Part shown: positions 6,786 to 7,647 of the stretch, piece after piece
How the letters are laid out: every line of letters begins with the position of its first letter
Position numbering within the stretch: the stretch's first letter is position 1
Assembly: GCA_023410155.1 (NCBI GenBank)
Contig: JAEYQF010000074.1
Coordinates: forward strand, 1-7,647
DNA from: Verrucomicrobiota bacterium
GTDB lineage: Bacteria; Verrucomicrobiota; Verrucomicrobiia; Opitutales; Opitutaceae
Direction of reading: 5' to 3'
DNA length: 7,647 nucleotides
Made by a program: the position numbers and the translations under genes
The notes under the pieces: model-generated
Database searches by the model: none
What the model was told of the DNA's origin: nothing
Seen by the model: the letters and a program-made list of their open reading frames with translations, nothing else

Positions 6786-7647
6786 TGGAAGCGGGACGAT
6801 CTTCGAGGTATTTGTGACGCACCAGCCGCCACGCCGTCACGAAGAACGCGGTCAGCGGGATCGCGAGCAGCATGCCGAGCACGCCATTGAACGCGGTGCC
6901 CCAGAAAAAGACTGCGACGATGATCGCCACGGGATGGAGACCGGTTTGGTGGCCCATGATTCGCGGCGTGAGAATCCAGCCTTCGATCACCTGCACCACG
7001 AGGTTGACGAGCAGCACCAACCCCAGCAGATGCCAGCCGCCACCGGGCTGGAAAAACGCCAGCGGCAGCGCCACTGCGAGGCCGATAATCGTGCCGAGAT
7101 AGGGGATGATGTTGAGCACGCCCAGAGCGAGGCCGATGAACAGTCCGAAGCGCAGTCCGATGAGCGAAAAGCCTGCGGCGAACAGCACGCCCATGGTGAG
7201 GCCGATCACGATCTGTCCGCGGAAAAACGCCTCCACGATGCCGATGAACTCACGCACGAGAAAGACGATGTCCTCTCGCAGCGTCGGTCGCACGAACGAC
7301 AGGCCGCGGGACAAGTTTCGCGTGGGCTCTCCCCGGGCGAGCAGGAAGAAGAAAAGATAGACCGGGATGATCGCCAGGTGGGCGATAAATGCCACCAGGC
7401 CGACGACGCCGCCGCCGGCCGCGCGCAGCGAAGGCAGCGTGAGGGTGACGATCGACTTTGCCTGTTCGGAGATGCTCTCGACGATGTTGCGGATGGCGGG
7501 ATTCTCGAGCTGGCGCTGCACCACCGCGACCCACTGCGGATAGTGCGCCTGCACGAAGGTCACCGCGCGCGTCCACAGCTCTGGGAAGTAATTGATGAAC
7601 GCGATCACCTGATCGACCAATGGCGGCACCGCGAGCACGAGCAGACC
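6757..7647 (-). CDS. AI-2E family transporter (PF01594), N-terminus outside the window
   Basis: The visible part is 296 codons of a polytopic inner-membrane permease; the family is usually about 340-380 residues, so roughly the first 50-80 are cut off by the window edge. The frame stays open to the last base (Gly-Leu-Leu before the GTG at 7636-7638), so that GTG is an internal valine, not a start. Counting from it, there is a soluble, partly amphipathic stretch (about 15-70). Hydrophobic segments then lie near 75-101, 142-160, 165-192, 203-218 and 235-270. Family signatures are FFRGQ (138-142), the NIIPYLG loop (176-182) and VIEGWILTPRIMG...GLHP (217-235). Members include TqsA and various efflux or exchange carriers; the family name does not establish autoinducer-2 transport. 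The tail is short and polar (LEDRPASNVPLAPPTA). The stop codon overlaps the zinc-ribbon gene by 29 bases. Substrate unknown. Confidence 0.92.
   Translation of the reverse strand, partial: GLLVLAVPPLVDQVIAFINYFPELWTRAVTFVQAHYPQWVAVVQRQLENPAIRNIVESISEQAKSIVTLTLPSLRAAGGGVVGLVAFIAHLAIIPVYLFFFLLARGEPTRNLSRGLSFVRPTLREDIVFLVREFIGIVEAFFRGQIVIGLTMGVLFAAGFSLIGLRFGLFIGLALGVLNIIPYLGTIIGLAVALPLAFFQPGGGWHLLGLVLLVNLVVQVIEGWILTPRIMGHQTGLHPVAIIVAVFFWGTAFNGVLGMLLAIPLTAFFVTAWRLVRHKYLEDRPASNVPLAPPTA

Noticed and set aside
7636..7638. GTG as start codon of the AI-2E family gene
   Set aside because: The frame remains open to the window edge and the protein lacks its first membrane segments, so this is an internal valine codon.
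6757..7647. Quorum-sensing role through autoinducer-2 transport
   Set aside because: The PF01594 family name is historical; no luxS or lsr-type gene is in the window and the family transports varied substrates.

Overview
All real genes in this GC-rich bacterial window lie on the minus strand, so transcription runs from high to low coordinates. In that order they are: the 3' part of an AI-2E family (PF01594) membrane permease gene (cut by the window edge), a small zinc-ribbon membrane protein, a fused beta-CASP exonuclease/ATP-dependent DNA ligase, a ligase-associated Lhr-Core DEXH helicase with an inserted segment, a 279-bp gap filled mostly by a 22-bp-period tandem repeat, and a PdeM-type metallophosphoesterase. 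I suspect Verrucomicrobiota (Opitutales-like). That rests on the GC-rich coding style, the form of the zinc-ribbon protein and the repeat-derived insert; no rRNA or marker gene is present, so it is a weak inference.

The core (22-6447) is a recognised DNA-repair cluster. In Pseudomonas putida and many other bacteria it has four genes: MPE (metallophosphoesterase), Exo (MBL/beta-CASP nuclease), Lig (ATP-dependent ligase) and Lhr-Core (3'-5' helicase). Here the same four activities sit in three polypeptides, because Exo and Lig are one 927-residue protein. Together they probably process damaged DNA: the helicase opens the substrate, the two nucleases trim ends or flaps, and the ligase seals. The physiological substrate is not firmly established even in the studied species. 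The system is known, so I do not claim a new one. What is unusual is the Exo-Lig fusion, a palindrome-bearing insert between helicase motifs II and III, and the tandem array separating pdeM from its partners.

The right end (6519-7647) holds two membrane-protein genes overlapping by 29 bp, with no evident link to repair; they may only share direction with the cluster. A 71-bp gap (6448-6518) separates them from Exo-Lig and is the likeliest place for a cluster promoter, but I see no convincing promoter or LexA box there. Long open frames on the plus strand are antisense shadows of the GC-rich genes. No tRNA, rRNA, CRISPR, IS element or phage gene was seen.
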